DNA from: Thiohalobacter thiocyanaticus
GTDB lineage: Bacteria > Pseudomonadota > Gammaproteobacteria > Thiohalobacterales > Thiohalobacteraceae
Direction of reading: 5' to 3'
NCBI RefSeq assembly: GCF_003932505.1
Contig: NZ_QZMU01000001.1
Location: 620,001-684,000 of the forward strand
Length of the DNA stretch: 64,000 nucleotides
Shown: positions 16,164-24,031 of the stretch, piece after piece
Layout of the letters: the number at the start of each line of letters is the position of its first letter
Position numbering within the stretch: the stretch's first letter is position 1
Translations under genes and position numbers: made by a program
The notes under the pieces: generated by a model
What the model was told of the DNA's origin: nothing
The model's input: only the letters and a program-made list of their open reading frames with translations
Databases searched by the model: none

Positions 16164-16255
16164 GCTGTAGGTTGGGTTAGGCGCGATAGCGCCGTAACCC
16201 AACGAATACGGTCCGAATGTTGGGTTACGCCCTGCGGGCTGACCCAACCTACAGC
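16164..16255. repeat. GTAGGTTGGGTTA palindromic intergenic repeat
   Basis: Outer arms GCTGTAGGTTGGGTTA and GACCCAACCTACAGC, with inner arms around GTAACCCAAC and GTTGGGTTAC. It is a variant of the elements at 4468 and 6969 in which matching changes in both arms keep the pairing. Confidence 0.78.
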
Positions 16256-16262
16256 CTGGCGC

Positions 16263-17972
16263 TCAGGCCTGCAGCTCGACCCGACCGCGCGGCTCCAGCC
16301 GGTAGACCCGGTCGGCCGCCTCGGCCAGGGCGGTGTTGTGGGAGATGGCCAGGATGGTCAGCCGCGTGCGCAGTTCACGCAGGGTGGCGACGATGGCCTG
16401 TTCACTGGCCGGATCCAGCGCGCTGGTAGCCTCGTCCAGGATCAGCAGCTGCGGCCGGTTGATCAGGGCCCGGGCGATGGCGATGCGCTGACGCTGCCCC
16501 CCCGAGAGGCGTCCCCCGCGTTCCCCGACCTGGGTATGAATCCCCTCCGGCAGCCCCTCGACGAATTCCCAGGCACCGGCGTCCTGGAGGGCCTGGATCA
16601 CCCGCGCCTCGTCGATGTCGGGATCACCCAGGGTGACGTTGTGCAGGATGCTGTCGTGCAGCAGCACTGTCTCCTGCGGCACATAACCGATCTTGCGCCG
16701 CCAGGCCTTGAGATCGAGCTGATCCAGCGCCATCCCGTCAATGCGCACCTCGCCGACCCCGGGCCGCAGCAGGCCGATGAGCAGATCGATGATGGTGGTC
16801 TTGCCCGAGCCCGAGGGCCCGATGAGGGTGGTGATGCTGTTTACCGGAATGTCCAGATCGAGGCCGGAAAAGACCGGATGCCCGTCATAGGCGAAATCGA
16901 CCTGCTCGAACCGGATCCCCTGGCGCAGCACCGGCTCCGCCCCGCCGCCCAGCGGCTCCTCGGCCCGGCGGGCCTGGTCGATGGTATCCAGCAGCGACCA
17001 GTAGGCGCTCTCGCCCTGCATCAGCTTCTGGTACTGCTTCTGCACCTTGCCCAGGAAGCTGAAGGCACGCCCCAGCGCCACCACCAGCACCATCACCGTG
17101 GCCAGGTCCATGGAGAACTGCTCCAGGGCCAGGTACACACCCAGGGCGATGAAGGCGGTGAACATCAGGTCCTGGGCGGAATTGAGCGCGGCGGCGCTGA
17201 ACACCTGCCGGCGCAGGGCCTTGTTGAGCTTGTTGGTCTCCAGGTTGAGCACCCGGTCGGCCAGTTCCTCGCGGGCCATGGCCTTGAGCGGCTTGACCGA
17301 CTGCAGGGTATCGGTCAGACGCGACATCAGCGAGATCATCAGCTGGGTCTGTTTGCGCCCGGCGCGGCGGGTGATGCGCACCAGGAAATGCGAACCGCCG
17401 ATGATGAGCACGCCGGCGATCAGACTGACCAGGGCCGCCCGCCAGGACACGGCCACGGCCACGCCGGCGTAGACCAGCGACTGGATCAGGAAGGTGATGG
17501 CGGTCGCGCCGTTGACGTAGGCATCGGAGGCGCGCTGGGCCTCGGAGGCCATGGTGTTGGTCAGCTTGCCCACCGGCTGGTGCAGGAAGAAGGCCCAGCG
17601 GCTGCGCATCATGTGACGCAGCACGGCCAGACGCAGGTCGGTGGCCAGCTGCGCGGCGGTATAGCCCACCTGGCGCTGGGCCAGTAGCAGCAGCAGCGCC
17701 TTGAAGGTCGAGGCCACCACGATCAGCAGCAGCAGCGGCCCCAGGGTCGGCGGGATGCCGAGCCAGGCAAGCAGATCCAGAACCATCAGCTCCAGCTCGC
17801 CGGGCGGTTCCTGCGGGCCGCTTCCGGGTTCATTGTGATACAGCGCGACCTTGAGCACCGGCAGCAGCGCCGACAGCCCCAGTCCCTCGGCCAGCCCCGA
17901 CAGCAGCAGCGCGACCAGCATCAGGAAACTGGCCAGCGGGTAGGCACGGAACAGATTGAGCATCAGGCGCAT
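16263..17972 (-). CDS. MsbA-like ABC exporter half-transporter
   Basis: A 569-residue fused membrane/ATPase half-transporter of the ABCB type. The first ~310 residues hold about six membrane segments. The nucleotide-binding domain shows Walker A GPSGSGKTT, the Q-loop YVPQETVLLH, the signature LSGGQRQRIAIARAL, Walker B LLILDEATSALD and the switch histidine in AISHN. Dimers of such proteins flip lipids such as lipid A-core across the inner membrane. It is separated from lptG by a 350-bp repeat region but points the same way as the sphingolipid operon, so it may flip the lipid made here. Whether it is the housekeeping MsbA cannot be told from this window. Confidence 0.87.
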   Translation of the reverse strand: MRLMLNLFRAYPLASFLMLVALLLSGLAEGLGLSALLPVLKVALYHNEPGSGPQEPPGELELMVLDLLAWLGIPPTLGPLLLLIVVASTFKALLLLLAQRQVGYTAAQLATDLRLAVLRHMMRSRWAFFLHQPVGKLTNTMASEAQRASDAYVNGATAITFLIQSLVYAGVAVAVSWRAALVSLIAGVLIIGGSHFLVRITRRAGRKQTQLMISLMSRLTDTLQSVKPLKAMAREELADRVLNLETNKLNKALRRQVFSAAALNSAQDLMFTAFIALGVYLALEQFSMDLATVMVLVVALGRAFSFLGKVQKQYQKLMQGESAYWSLLDTIDQARRAEEPLGGGAEPVLRQGIRFEQVDFAYDGHPVFSGLDLDIPVNSITTLIGPSGSGKTTIIDLLIGLLRPGVGEVRIDGMALDQLDLKAWRRKIGYVPQETVLLHDSILHNVTLGDPDIDEARVIQALQDAGAWEFVEGLPEGIHTQVGERGGRLSGGQRQRIAIARALINRPQLLILDEATSALDPASEQAIVATLRELRTRLTILAISHNTALAEAADRVYRLEPRGRVELQA

Positions 17973-18323
17973 GGATGGATTCCGAGGGCGACACGAAAGG
18001 CGGCATTATCCCCGTTCCCTCTCTGGCACTCAAATGCCCGAGGCCGAATGGCACTTACTTTAGCCTCGTCATTCCGGCGCAGGCCGGACAAAAGCGCGCA
18101 GCGCGTTGAACGCCCGAAGGGCGGCCCGAAGGGCGAGCGCAGCGAGTAATCCATGGCACTCTTCCAATCCATGCCTGGACGCACCCAAATGCAGAAACAT
18201 GAGACTGGCGCCAGGGTTGGACATTGACGATCGCGGGATCTGGATCCCGGCCTGCGCCGGGATGACGAAAAGGAATTAATCAGAATTTCCCTAAATTAAG
18301 GGCCATTCGACTCGGGATCCACA
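17973..18323. other. Repeat-bearing gap between lptG and the ABC exporter gene
   Basis: No gene is visible. At 18065-18267 are imperfect arms CGTCATTCCGGCGCAGGCCG and CGGCCTGCGCCGGGATGACG around a core with CGAAGGGCGAGCGCAGCGAG, sharing parts with the repeat at 5746. The rest shows nothing I recognise. Confidence 0.6.
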
Positions 18324-19391
18324 TCACCAACGCAGTCTCATAAGCAGCACCGAGGCGGCAAGAAAAATGCAGACCACGGGAAACACCGCCGTGGCCAGCG
18401 GCGGCAGATGATAGATCTGGCCCAGCGCGACCAGGATCTGTGAGCCCAGATAGAAGAGCACGCCGACCAGCACGCCGGCGGCCAGCTGCCGGCCCATGCC
18501 GCCGCGCTGGCTGCCGGGTTTCACGCTCAGGCCCAGGGCCAGCAGCGCCATGCCGACGGCCGCGAGCGGCAGCATCAGACGGTTCCACAGCGCCAGGGCA
18601 TGGGCGTGCGCACTCTGGCCGCTGCGCTGCAGGTAGTCCTGGTAGGCGTAGAGCACGCTGGGCGGCATGCTGTCCATGCCGAGCAGCAGGCGCTGCAGCT
18701 CGTCGCGTGACCACAGCCGGTCCACGATCAGCCCCGGCTGGCGCTGCAGGCTCAGCTCGCCCGCCTCCCAGCGTCGCACCTGCGCGTCCTCGAGTTGCCA
18801 GCGCCGCCCCTCGATCACCCGGGCCTGCTCGGCGTGGATGGCACGCAGCAGCCGATGGTCCGGGCCGAACTCGAAGATATCGATATCACCCGGGGATTGA
18901 TTGATGCCCAGACGGCCGAGCCGGTAGAAGGTCCGGCCGCTGCGCGACCACAGGCTCTGCCCCGGTTCCAGGGTGTTGTTGCCGCGGGCCTCGCTGCGGA
19001 TCTCCTCGCCCCACTGGTGCAGAGGTGCCGTGACCCATTCCATCGCCCCCCACAGCAGCAGACACAGTACCAGCAGCGGCAGCATCAGCGAGCGCAGCAG
19101 CCGGGCCTTGTTCACGCCGGCGGCGCGGATGATGGTCATCTCATTGAGCTGCTCCAGCCGGGCGAAGGCGGTCAGGGTGCCCACCAGCACGATCACCGGC
19201 GTGAGCGTGAGCAGTTGCTGCGGCAGGGTCAGCAGCACATGCAGGACCACCTGGCCGGTGGTGTAGCTGTCGGTGACCCGTTCCAGCTCCTCGATCAGGC
19301 GCACCAGCAACAGCAGCACACCCATCACGGTGGCGAACAGCAACCACCCTGCAACCATATGTCCGGTCAGATAGCGTCTCAGCGTGCGCAT
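18324..19391 (-). CDS. lptG: LptG-like permease (LptF/LptG family)
   Basis: A 355-residue inner-membrane permease. It starts with a membrane segment (GWLLFATVMGVLLLLVRLIEE), followed by two more (LTPVIVLVGTLTAF, MLPLLVLCLLLWG), a periplasmic beta-jellyroll (about 130-260) and three C-terminal segments. This is the LptF/LptG architecture. With LptB2 and LptC these proteins extract lipopolysaccharide and push it across the periplasm. It begins 3 bp after the lptF stop. LptF/LptG normally sit by pepA; here they end an operon with serine palmitoyltransferase, so they may be relocated housekeeping genes or paralogues for sphingolipid export. LptG rather than LptF is assigned from gene order and motif impression. 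Confidence 0.8.
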   Translation of the reverse strand: MRTLRRYLTGHMVAGWLLFATVMGVLLLLVRLIEELERVTDSYTTGQVVLHVLLTLPQQLLTLTPVIVLVGTLTAFARLEQLNEMTIIRAAGVNKARLLRSLMLPLLVLCLLLWGAMEWVTAPLHQWGEEIRSEARGNNTLEPGQSLWSRSGRTFYRLGRLGINQSPGDIDIFEFGPDHRLLRAIHAEQARVIEGRRWQLEDAQVRRWEAGELSLQRQPGLIVDRLWSRDELQRLLLGMDSMPPSVLYAYQDYLQRSGQSAHAHALALWNRLMLPLAAVGMALLALGLSVKPGSQRGGMGRQLAAGVLVGVLFYLGSQILVALGQIYHLPPLATAVFPVVCIFLAASVLLMRLRW

Positions 19392-19394
19392 GGA

Positions 19395-20516
19395 TCAATG
19401 CGCCCTCTGGCCGGGAGACAGCGCAGGCGGGCGTCGCCGCAGCTGTCGCAGCCGCTCCGGCGCCATCAGCGCCAGCAACAACAGCAGCGGCGGGACATAG
19501 GCGATCCACAGCCCCGGCACCGGTGGCAGTGTCGCCTGTTCCACCAGGGTACGCACCATACTAACTTCGGCGAACAGCAGCAGGTAGATGAACAGCGCCA
19601 CCACATTCGGGCGCAGGCGCGACTCCCGCGGTTTCGAACGCGCCAGCGGGAAGGCCAGCAGGGTCAGCAGAAAGGTTGCCAGCGGCGTGGACAGGCGCCA
19701 CTGGTATTCGGCGATGTCCTTGGGTTGATCGGAGCTTCGCAGCTCCGCCGTCGGCCGCGCCTTGCTCTTGTATTTCTCCCGGGCCTGTTCGGCCGCGCCC
19801 CAGACAATGCTCATTTCGCCGAAGCGCATGGACAGGTCGGACCGGCCCTCCGGGCCCAGCAGATAGCTGTAACCGTCATGGAATACCAGTACCGCCTCGC
19901 GCCCCGGATCGAAGCGCGGCAGGCGCGCGCTGTCGGCCCGGATCAGTTCCTTGTGCACCACGCCCTCGGCATTCTCGTGGGTGCGGAACAGGAACACGCC
20001 ACGGTGCAGCTTCTCCTGTTCGGCGCGGTCATCGGCGATGAACATGTAACCGTCGACATCCAGCGAAACGAACTGGCCCGCGGCCAGTTCGCCGGCATCG
20101 AGCCGGCTGATGGCCTGAGCCTCCAGACGGTAGATGCTGTCGTAGGCCCAGGGCCGGCCGAAGATCGACAGCAGCCCCGCCAGCAGGGCGGCCAGCAGCA
20201 CCGCCGTACCCACGCTGCGCATCAGGCGCAGAGGCGAGACCCCGGCCGAGACGAGTGCGGCGATCTCGCCGTTCTGGTACAGCCGGCCCATCACCAGCAG
20301 CACCGAGAAGAACAGCGCAGTGGGGAGAATGACTTCCAGGGTGGTGAGGCTGGACAGGCCCACCAGCTGCAGGGCCGTGGCCGTGTCGATCAGGCCGTCG
20401 GCGGCCATGGACAGGTTCTTCGACAGGCTGAAGCCGACATAGATCAGCAGGAACAGCCCCACGCCCAGCGCCAGGGGGCGCAGGATCTCACTTGCCAGAT
20501 AGCGGTCAATCAGCAC
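19395..20516 (-). CDS. lptF: LptF-like permease (LptF/LptG family)
   Basis: A 373-residue inner-membrane permease. It opens with MLIDRYLASEILRPLALGVG and LFLLIYVGF, typical of LptF, then two further membrane segments. A conserved coupling-region stretch GEIAALVSAGVSPLRLMRSV is followed by a periplasmic beta-jellyroll (about 130-270) and C-terminal membrane segments (VVALFIYLLLFAEVS, LLLLLALMAPERL). It lies 67 bp after the metallophosphoesterase gene and 3 bp before lptG, all on the minus strand. LptB, LptC, LptA and LptD are not in this window. A dedicated role in sphingolipid transport is an inference from operon membership. Confidence 0.82.
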   Translation of the reverse strand: MLIDRYLASEILRPLALGVGLFLLIYVGFSLSKNLSMAADGLIDTATALQLVGLSSLTTLEVILPTALFFSVLLVMGRLYQNGEIAALVSAGVSPLRLMRSVGTAVLLAALLAGLLSIFGRPWAYDSIYRLEAQAISRLDAGELAAGQFVSLDVDGYMFIADDRAEQEKLHRGVFLFRTHENAEGVVHKELIRADSARLPRFDPGREAVLVFHDGYSYLLGPEGRSDLSMRFGEMSIVWGAAEQAREKYKSKARPTAELRSSDQPKDIAEYQWRLSTPLATFLLTLLAFPLARSKPRESRLRPNVVALFIYLLLFAEVSMVRTLVEQATLPPVPGLWIAYVPPLLLLLALMAPERLRQLRRRPPALSPGQRAH

Positions 20517-20583
20517 GGCAGCGGTTCGGGGACAGTATCAGCCACAAAGGGCCTACTTTAACATGCCGGCGCGGCGGGAGGTT

Positions 20584-21546
20584 TCAGACAGATTGCTCAG
20601 GCGCGGCCGCCGCGGCATGCGCGCGCGGCAGGGCCGTACTCATGCGCTCGGCGCTCTCGACCCGGCCGTCCCGCGGCCGCCAGCGCCGTACCTCCAGTTC
20701 CAGTGTCCAGCCATCCGCGGCGGGCTGAATCCGGTACAGGTGGTAGGCGGCGTATTCGTCCCGGGCCGAGGAGGCCGAGGGCACACCGATCACGGGCGCG
20801 CTGCCGTCGCGGGTATCCAGTTGCAGATGATGACTCCTGTGCCCGTGGCCGTGGATCACCAGTTCCACGCCCTCGGCGGCGAGCAGTTCGCACAGCGCCT
20901 CGCCGTCGAGCAGACGCTTGCGCGCCCTGACCGTGCCCTCGATCAGGGGGTGATGCAGAATCAGCACCCGGCACAAACGCTCGGACCGGGTTTGCCGTAA
21001 CAGCTCCGCCAGGCGCCGGCGCTGCGGCTCGCCGACCTCGCCCACGGCCCGGCCGGCCGGTGAGGCGATGGCGGTGGACAGCCCGATCAGGGCCAGCGGG
21101 CCGCGCCGGCGCAGCACGGGAAAGGCCGCCCCGGCCTCGCCGTAAGGCGCATCACCATGCCAGTAGGGCGCCCAGTGCGGCGCGCCCCGCTCCCAGGCCC
21201 CGGGGACGGTCGCGTCGTGATTGCCCGGCACCACCAGCAACCTCTCGGGTGCGGCCAGCCGGTCCAGCCACAGGCGGGCACGGCGGAATTCGCTCTCCAG
21301 CCCCAGGTTGGTGAGATCGCCGCTGACCGTGATCCAGTCCGGCGCCTGCGCCCTGAGATCCTCCACCAGGGCGGCCAGGGTCTCGGGCCGGTAACGATAG
21401 CGACGGCGGGTATACCAGGACAGCAGTCCCAGCAGGCGCTTGTTGAACAGTTCGGTCGGGGGAACCCAGGCGGGCAACGGCAGGTGCGGGTCCGACAGCT
21501 GGGCCAGCACCGTGGAAGTCGGGTGGGTGGAATCCGGCATTTTCAT
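20584..21546 (-). CDS. Calcineurin-like metallophosphoesterase
   Basis: A 320-residue soluble metallophosphoesterase. The two-metal site motifs are complete and in order: LSDPHL (D19, H21), SGDLTN (D77), VPGNHD (110-111), ILHHPL, and HGHGHRSHH near 230. This matches class III phosphodiesterases, and more distantly LpxH/LpxG UDP-diacylglucosamine hydrolases. In this operon, between serine palmitoyltransferase and lptF, it could remove a phosphate or nucleotide from a lipid intermediate; the sequence does not tell the substrate. I set the start at ATG 21546 (21540 is also possible). It ends with a low-complexity Ala-rich tail of about 10 residues. Confidence 0.8.
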   Translation of the reverse strand: MKMPDSTHPTSTVLAQLSDPHLPLPAWVPPTELFNKRLLGLLSWYTRRRYRYRPETLAALVEDLRAQAPDWITVSGDLTNLGLESEFRRARLWLDRLAAPERLLVVPGNHDATVPGAWERGAPHWAPYWHGDAPYGEAGAAFPVLRRRGPLALIGLSTAIASPAGRAVGEVGEPQRRRLAELLRQTRSERLCRVLILHHPLIEGTVRARKRLLDGEALCELLAAEGVELVIHGHGHRSHHLQLDTRDGSAPVIGVPSASSARDEYAAYHLYRIQPAADGWTLELEVRRWRPRDGRVESAERMSTALPRAHAAAAAPEQSV

Positions 21547-21604
21547 ACGGCCGTGCGCGGACGCCGCAGGGGCGCGGCATCGCGCAGTCGGCGTGGCTTC
21601 AGTC

Positions 21605-22813
21605 CTAGCCGCTGCAGCAGGCCCCGGCAAAGGCCGTGCGGGAAATGGCTTCGCCGAAGGCGGCCACGATGGTCTCGATCTGTTCCGGGCTGTGGCCGGC
21701 GCTGACGCTGCAGCGCAGCAGCGAGGCACCATCGGGGGATGCGGGCGGCACCACCAGATTGACGTACACGCCGCTGGCCAGCAGTTCGTTCCAGATACGC
21801 GCGGCCTCGTCGTGGGAATCGACCCGCACCGCCACCACCGGGCTGGGTGCCGATCCCAGCCGGAAGCCCAGATCCTTGAGCCCACTGTAGAGCTGGGCGA
21901 CATTGGACCAGAGCTTTTCCCGCAGCTCGGGATGGCTGCGGACATGATCCAGCGCCCAGTGGGCCGCTGCAATGTTGGCCGGGCTGGACGAGGCGGTGAA
22001 GATGTAGGGACGACTGCCGTAGCGCAGCAGGTTGAGCTGTTCGTGCCGGCTCACGCAGAAACCACCCATCGAGCCCAGGCTCTTGCTGAAGGTGCCGGTA
22101 ATGAAATCCACCCGGTCCAGGATGCCGGCGGCCTCGGCCACGCCACGCCCCTGTTCGCCGTACACGCCCAGCGAGTGGGCCTCGTCGACCATCAGGTAGG
22201 CACCGAATTCCTCGGTGACCTCGAGCAGTTCGGCCAGCGGGGCGATGTCGCCCAGCATGCTGTACAGGCCCTCGGTGACCACGAGCGCACCGCGGGCGTC
22301 GTCGCCGAGGCGGCGCAGCCGCTTGCGCAGGTCTTCCGGGTCATTGTGACGGAAGGGGAAGAAATCGGCCCCGCTCAGGCGGCAGCCGTCATAGATGCTG
22401 GCGTGACTGTGGGCGTCGATCACCACCTTGTCGCCGGCGCGCAGCAGGCCGGTGAGGATCCCCAGATTGGCCTGGTAGCCGGTGGAGAAGATCATCGCGG
22501 CCGGCACCTCGTAGAACTCGGCAAAGCTGCGCTCCAGTGCCACGTGGCTGGCGAAGCTGCCGTTGGCCATACGCGAGCCGGTGGTGCCACTGCCCTGCTC
22601 GCGCAGGGCCTGGTGAGAGGCCTCCAGAATGCCCGGCTCGAAGGTCAGGCCGAGGTAGTTGTTGGTGCCCGCCAGGATCGTGCGCCGCCCCGCGATTTCG
22701 GCCTCGGTCGCCGACAGCATGCGCTCCATGACGATCCGGCCGGGATCGGCATCGGCCTCGTTCAGGGCGCTGCGGATGTGTTCGAGTTCGGCGAAGCGTT
22801 TTGAGATACTCAT
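21605..22813 (-). CDS. spt: Serine palmitoyltransferase-like PLP enzyme (alpha-oxoamine synthase)
   Basis: A 402-residue PLP enzyme of the alpha-oxoamine synthase family, which condenses an amino acid with an acyl thioester. The PLP lysine is K244 in TGTFSKSLGSMGGF. The aspartate and histidine of VDEAHSLG are D210 and H213, and DAHSHAS (134-140) holds the stacking histidine. GSGTTGSRM at 74-82 has Thr-Thr as in bacterial serine palmitoyltransferases rather than GGSGSR of glycine-using relatives. Its start overlaps the acyl carrier protein stop (ATGA). With the adjacent carrier protein and acyl ligase it likely makes 3-ketosphinganine from serine and an acyl-ACP. Cysteate use, as in sulfonolipid synthesis, is the main alternative. 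Confidence 0.87.
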   Translation of the reverse strand: MSISKRFAELEHIRSALNEADADPGRIVMERMLSATEAEIAGRRTILAGTNNYLGLTFEPGILEASHQALREQGSGTTGSRMANGSFASHVALERSFAEFYEVPAAMIFSTGYQANLGILTGLLRAGDKVVIDAHSHASIYDGCRLSGADFFPFRHNDPEDLRKRLRRLGDDARGALVVTEGLYSMLGDIAPLAELLEVTEEFGAYLMVDEAHSLGVYGEQGRGVAEAAGILDRVDFITGTFSKSLGSMGGFCVSRHEQLNLLRYGSRPYIFTASSSPANIAAAHWALDHVRSHPELREKLWSNVAQLYSGLKDLGFRLGSAPSPVVAVRVDSHDEAARIWNELLASGVYVNLVVPPASPDGASLLRCSVSAGHSPEQIETIVAAFGEAISRTAFAGACCSG

Positions 22814-23076
22814 GAGTTCTCCCCGAGCAGACGCTGGACCTGGATGGCAAGATCCTGCACCGTGCGGATATCCGACATAACATTCAGGGGGACGATTATA
22901 TCGAATCGGTCCTCGATTTCCTGTAGCAACTCCATCACATTAATGGAATCCAGCCCCATATCCGCCACCAGGTCGGTCTGCTCCTTCAATTCGACATTCC
23001 CGGTCGGAAACCGGGCCAACAGGGTGTACAGACCCTGCAGGATTTCCTGGTACTGGTCCCTGGCTTCAGTGGACAT
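22810..23076 (-). CDS. Dedicated acyl carrier protein
   Basis: An 88-residue acidic carrier protein. The phosphopantetheine serine is S44 in GLDSINVMELLQEIEDRFD, a clean carrier signature. It resembles AcpR, the special carrier used in Caulobacter ceramide synthesis, in size and position next to serine palmitoyltransferase. I chose ATG 23076; codons further upstream in this frame belong to the overlapping epimerase gene, whose TGA (23066-23068) lies inside this start region. Its own stop overlaps the serine palmitoyltransferase start. The probable job is to hold the long acyl chain loaded by the ligase encoded at the head of the operon. Confidence 0.9.
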   Translation of the reverse strand: MSTEARDQYQEILQGLYTLLARFPTGNVELKEQTDLVADMGLDSINVMELLQEIEDRFDIIVPLNVMSDIRTVQDLAIQVQRLLGENS

Positions 23077-24031
23077 TGGAGATGCCCTCGTTCGTGTGCG
23101 GTCGCGCCGGTACCAGCAGCGGCTGCAGGCCGTCACGCAGCACAATGGCCGGACGCCAGCCGGTGGCGCGGGTAAGGGCACTGTTGTCGCACACCCAGTC
23201 GGGATGACGCAACTCGTTGACCTTGCCCGGCGTGAGCATGGGCTGATAGCGCAGCAGCGTGGCCGCCGCCAGATTCAGCCCGGCCAGGCCGCGCAACAGC
23301 CCGCCCGGCACCGGCAGGCGCCGGCCCGGCCGGCGCCCTGTCACGGCCGCGACCGTGGCGGCGATATCGTCCCAGCTGTAGCCGCCGGGGGTACCGTCAT
23401 GCAGTTCATAGGTTCCTTCGGCCGCGCTGTCGAGCAGCTGGCCGACGGCAACCGCCAGATCATTGACGTGAAGCAGGGAGGCACGTGCCCCGGCCGGTCC
23501 CAGTACCGGGGCGATCCCCCGGGCCATGATCCGGAACAGCGGCAGCAGCTCGCGGTCGCCGGGGCCGTAGACGGCGGGCGGACGCAGCACGGCACAACGC
23601 ATGGATGAGCCCGCGGCCAGGTCGGCCAGGCGGGTCTCGCCTTCGCGCTTGCTGGCCGCATAATGCGACAGACCGGGCTCGCGCGCGGCCAGGGAGGAGA
23701 TCAGAACGAAACGCGGTGGCCGCGGCCGGTCCAGGGCCAACCGTGCCAGGCGCGCCACCCCGTCGGCATTGACCGGGCGGAAATCCCGCGCGCTGCGGCC
23801 GCGCACGCGGCCGGCCACATGCACCAGGGCATCGGCACCGGCCAGCAGGCGTTCCAGTGCAACGGTATCCTCGAGCCCGCCGCTGACGGTCTCCAGCAGT
23901 TCCGTCCCGGACGCAGTCAGACCGCGCCGGTGGACCAGGGCCCGCACCCGCCAGCCGGAGCGCAGCAGGTGATCGACCAGGGCCTGTCCCACGAAGCCTG
24001 TTGCACCGGTGACGGCAACCGTTCCCGTCAT
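23066..24031 (-). CDS. NAD-dependent epimerase/reductase, ceramide reductase (CerR)-like
   Basis: A 321-residue extended short-chain dehydrogenase. The dinucleotide loop TGATGFVG is at residues 8-14, and the catalytic pair Y124 and K128 is in HYAASKREGE, with S112/S113 just before. The substrate domain follows (VYGPGDRELLPLF). In Caulobacter the gene at this position, between the carrier protein and the acyl ligase, is CerR, which reduces the 3-keto group of the long-chain base or ceramide. The same role is likely here. The start at 24031 overlaps the ligase stop (ATGA), and the end overlaps the carrier protein start. Confidence 0.8.
   Translation of the reverse strand: MTGTVAVTGATGFVGQALVDHLLRSGWRVRALVHRRGLTASGTELLETVSGGLEDTVALERLLAGADALVHVAGRVRGRSARDFRPVNADGVARLARLALDRPRPPRFVLISSLAAREPGLSHYAASKREGETRLADLAAGSSMRCAVLRPPAVYGPGDRELLPLFRIMARGIAPVLGPAGARASLLHVNDLAVAVGQLLDSAAEGTYELHDGTPGGYSWDDIAATVAAVTGRRPGRRLPVPGGLLRGLAGLNLAAATLLRYQPMLTPGKVNELRHPDWVCDNSALTRATGWRPAIVLRDGLQPLLVPARPHTNEGISNVH

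Noticed and set aside
21605-22813. Serine palmitoyltransferase-like enzyme read as 2-amino-3-ketobutyrate ligase or BioF
   Set aside because: The GTTGSR loop and the adjacent carrier protein, reductase and acyl ligase fit serine palmitoyltransferase better; cysteate use remains open.
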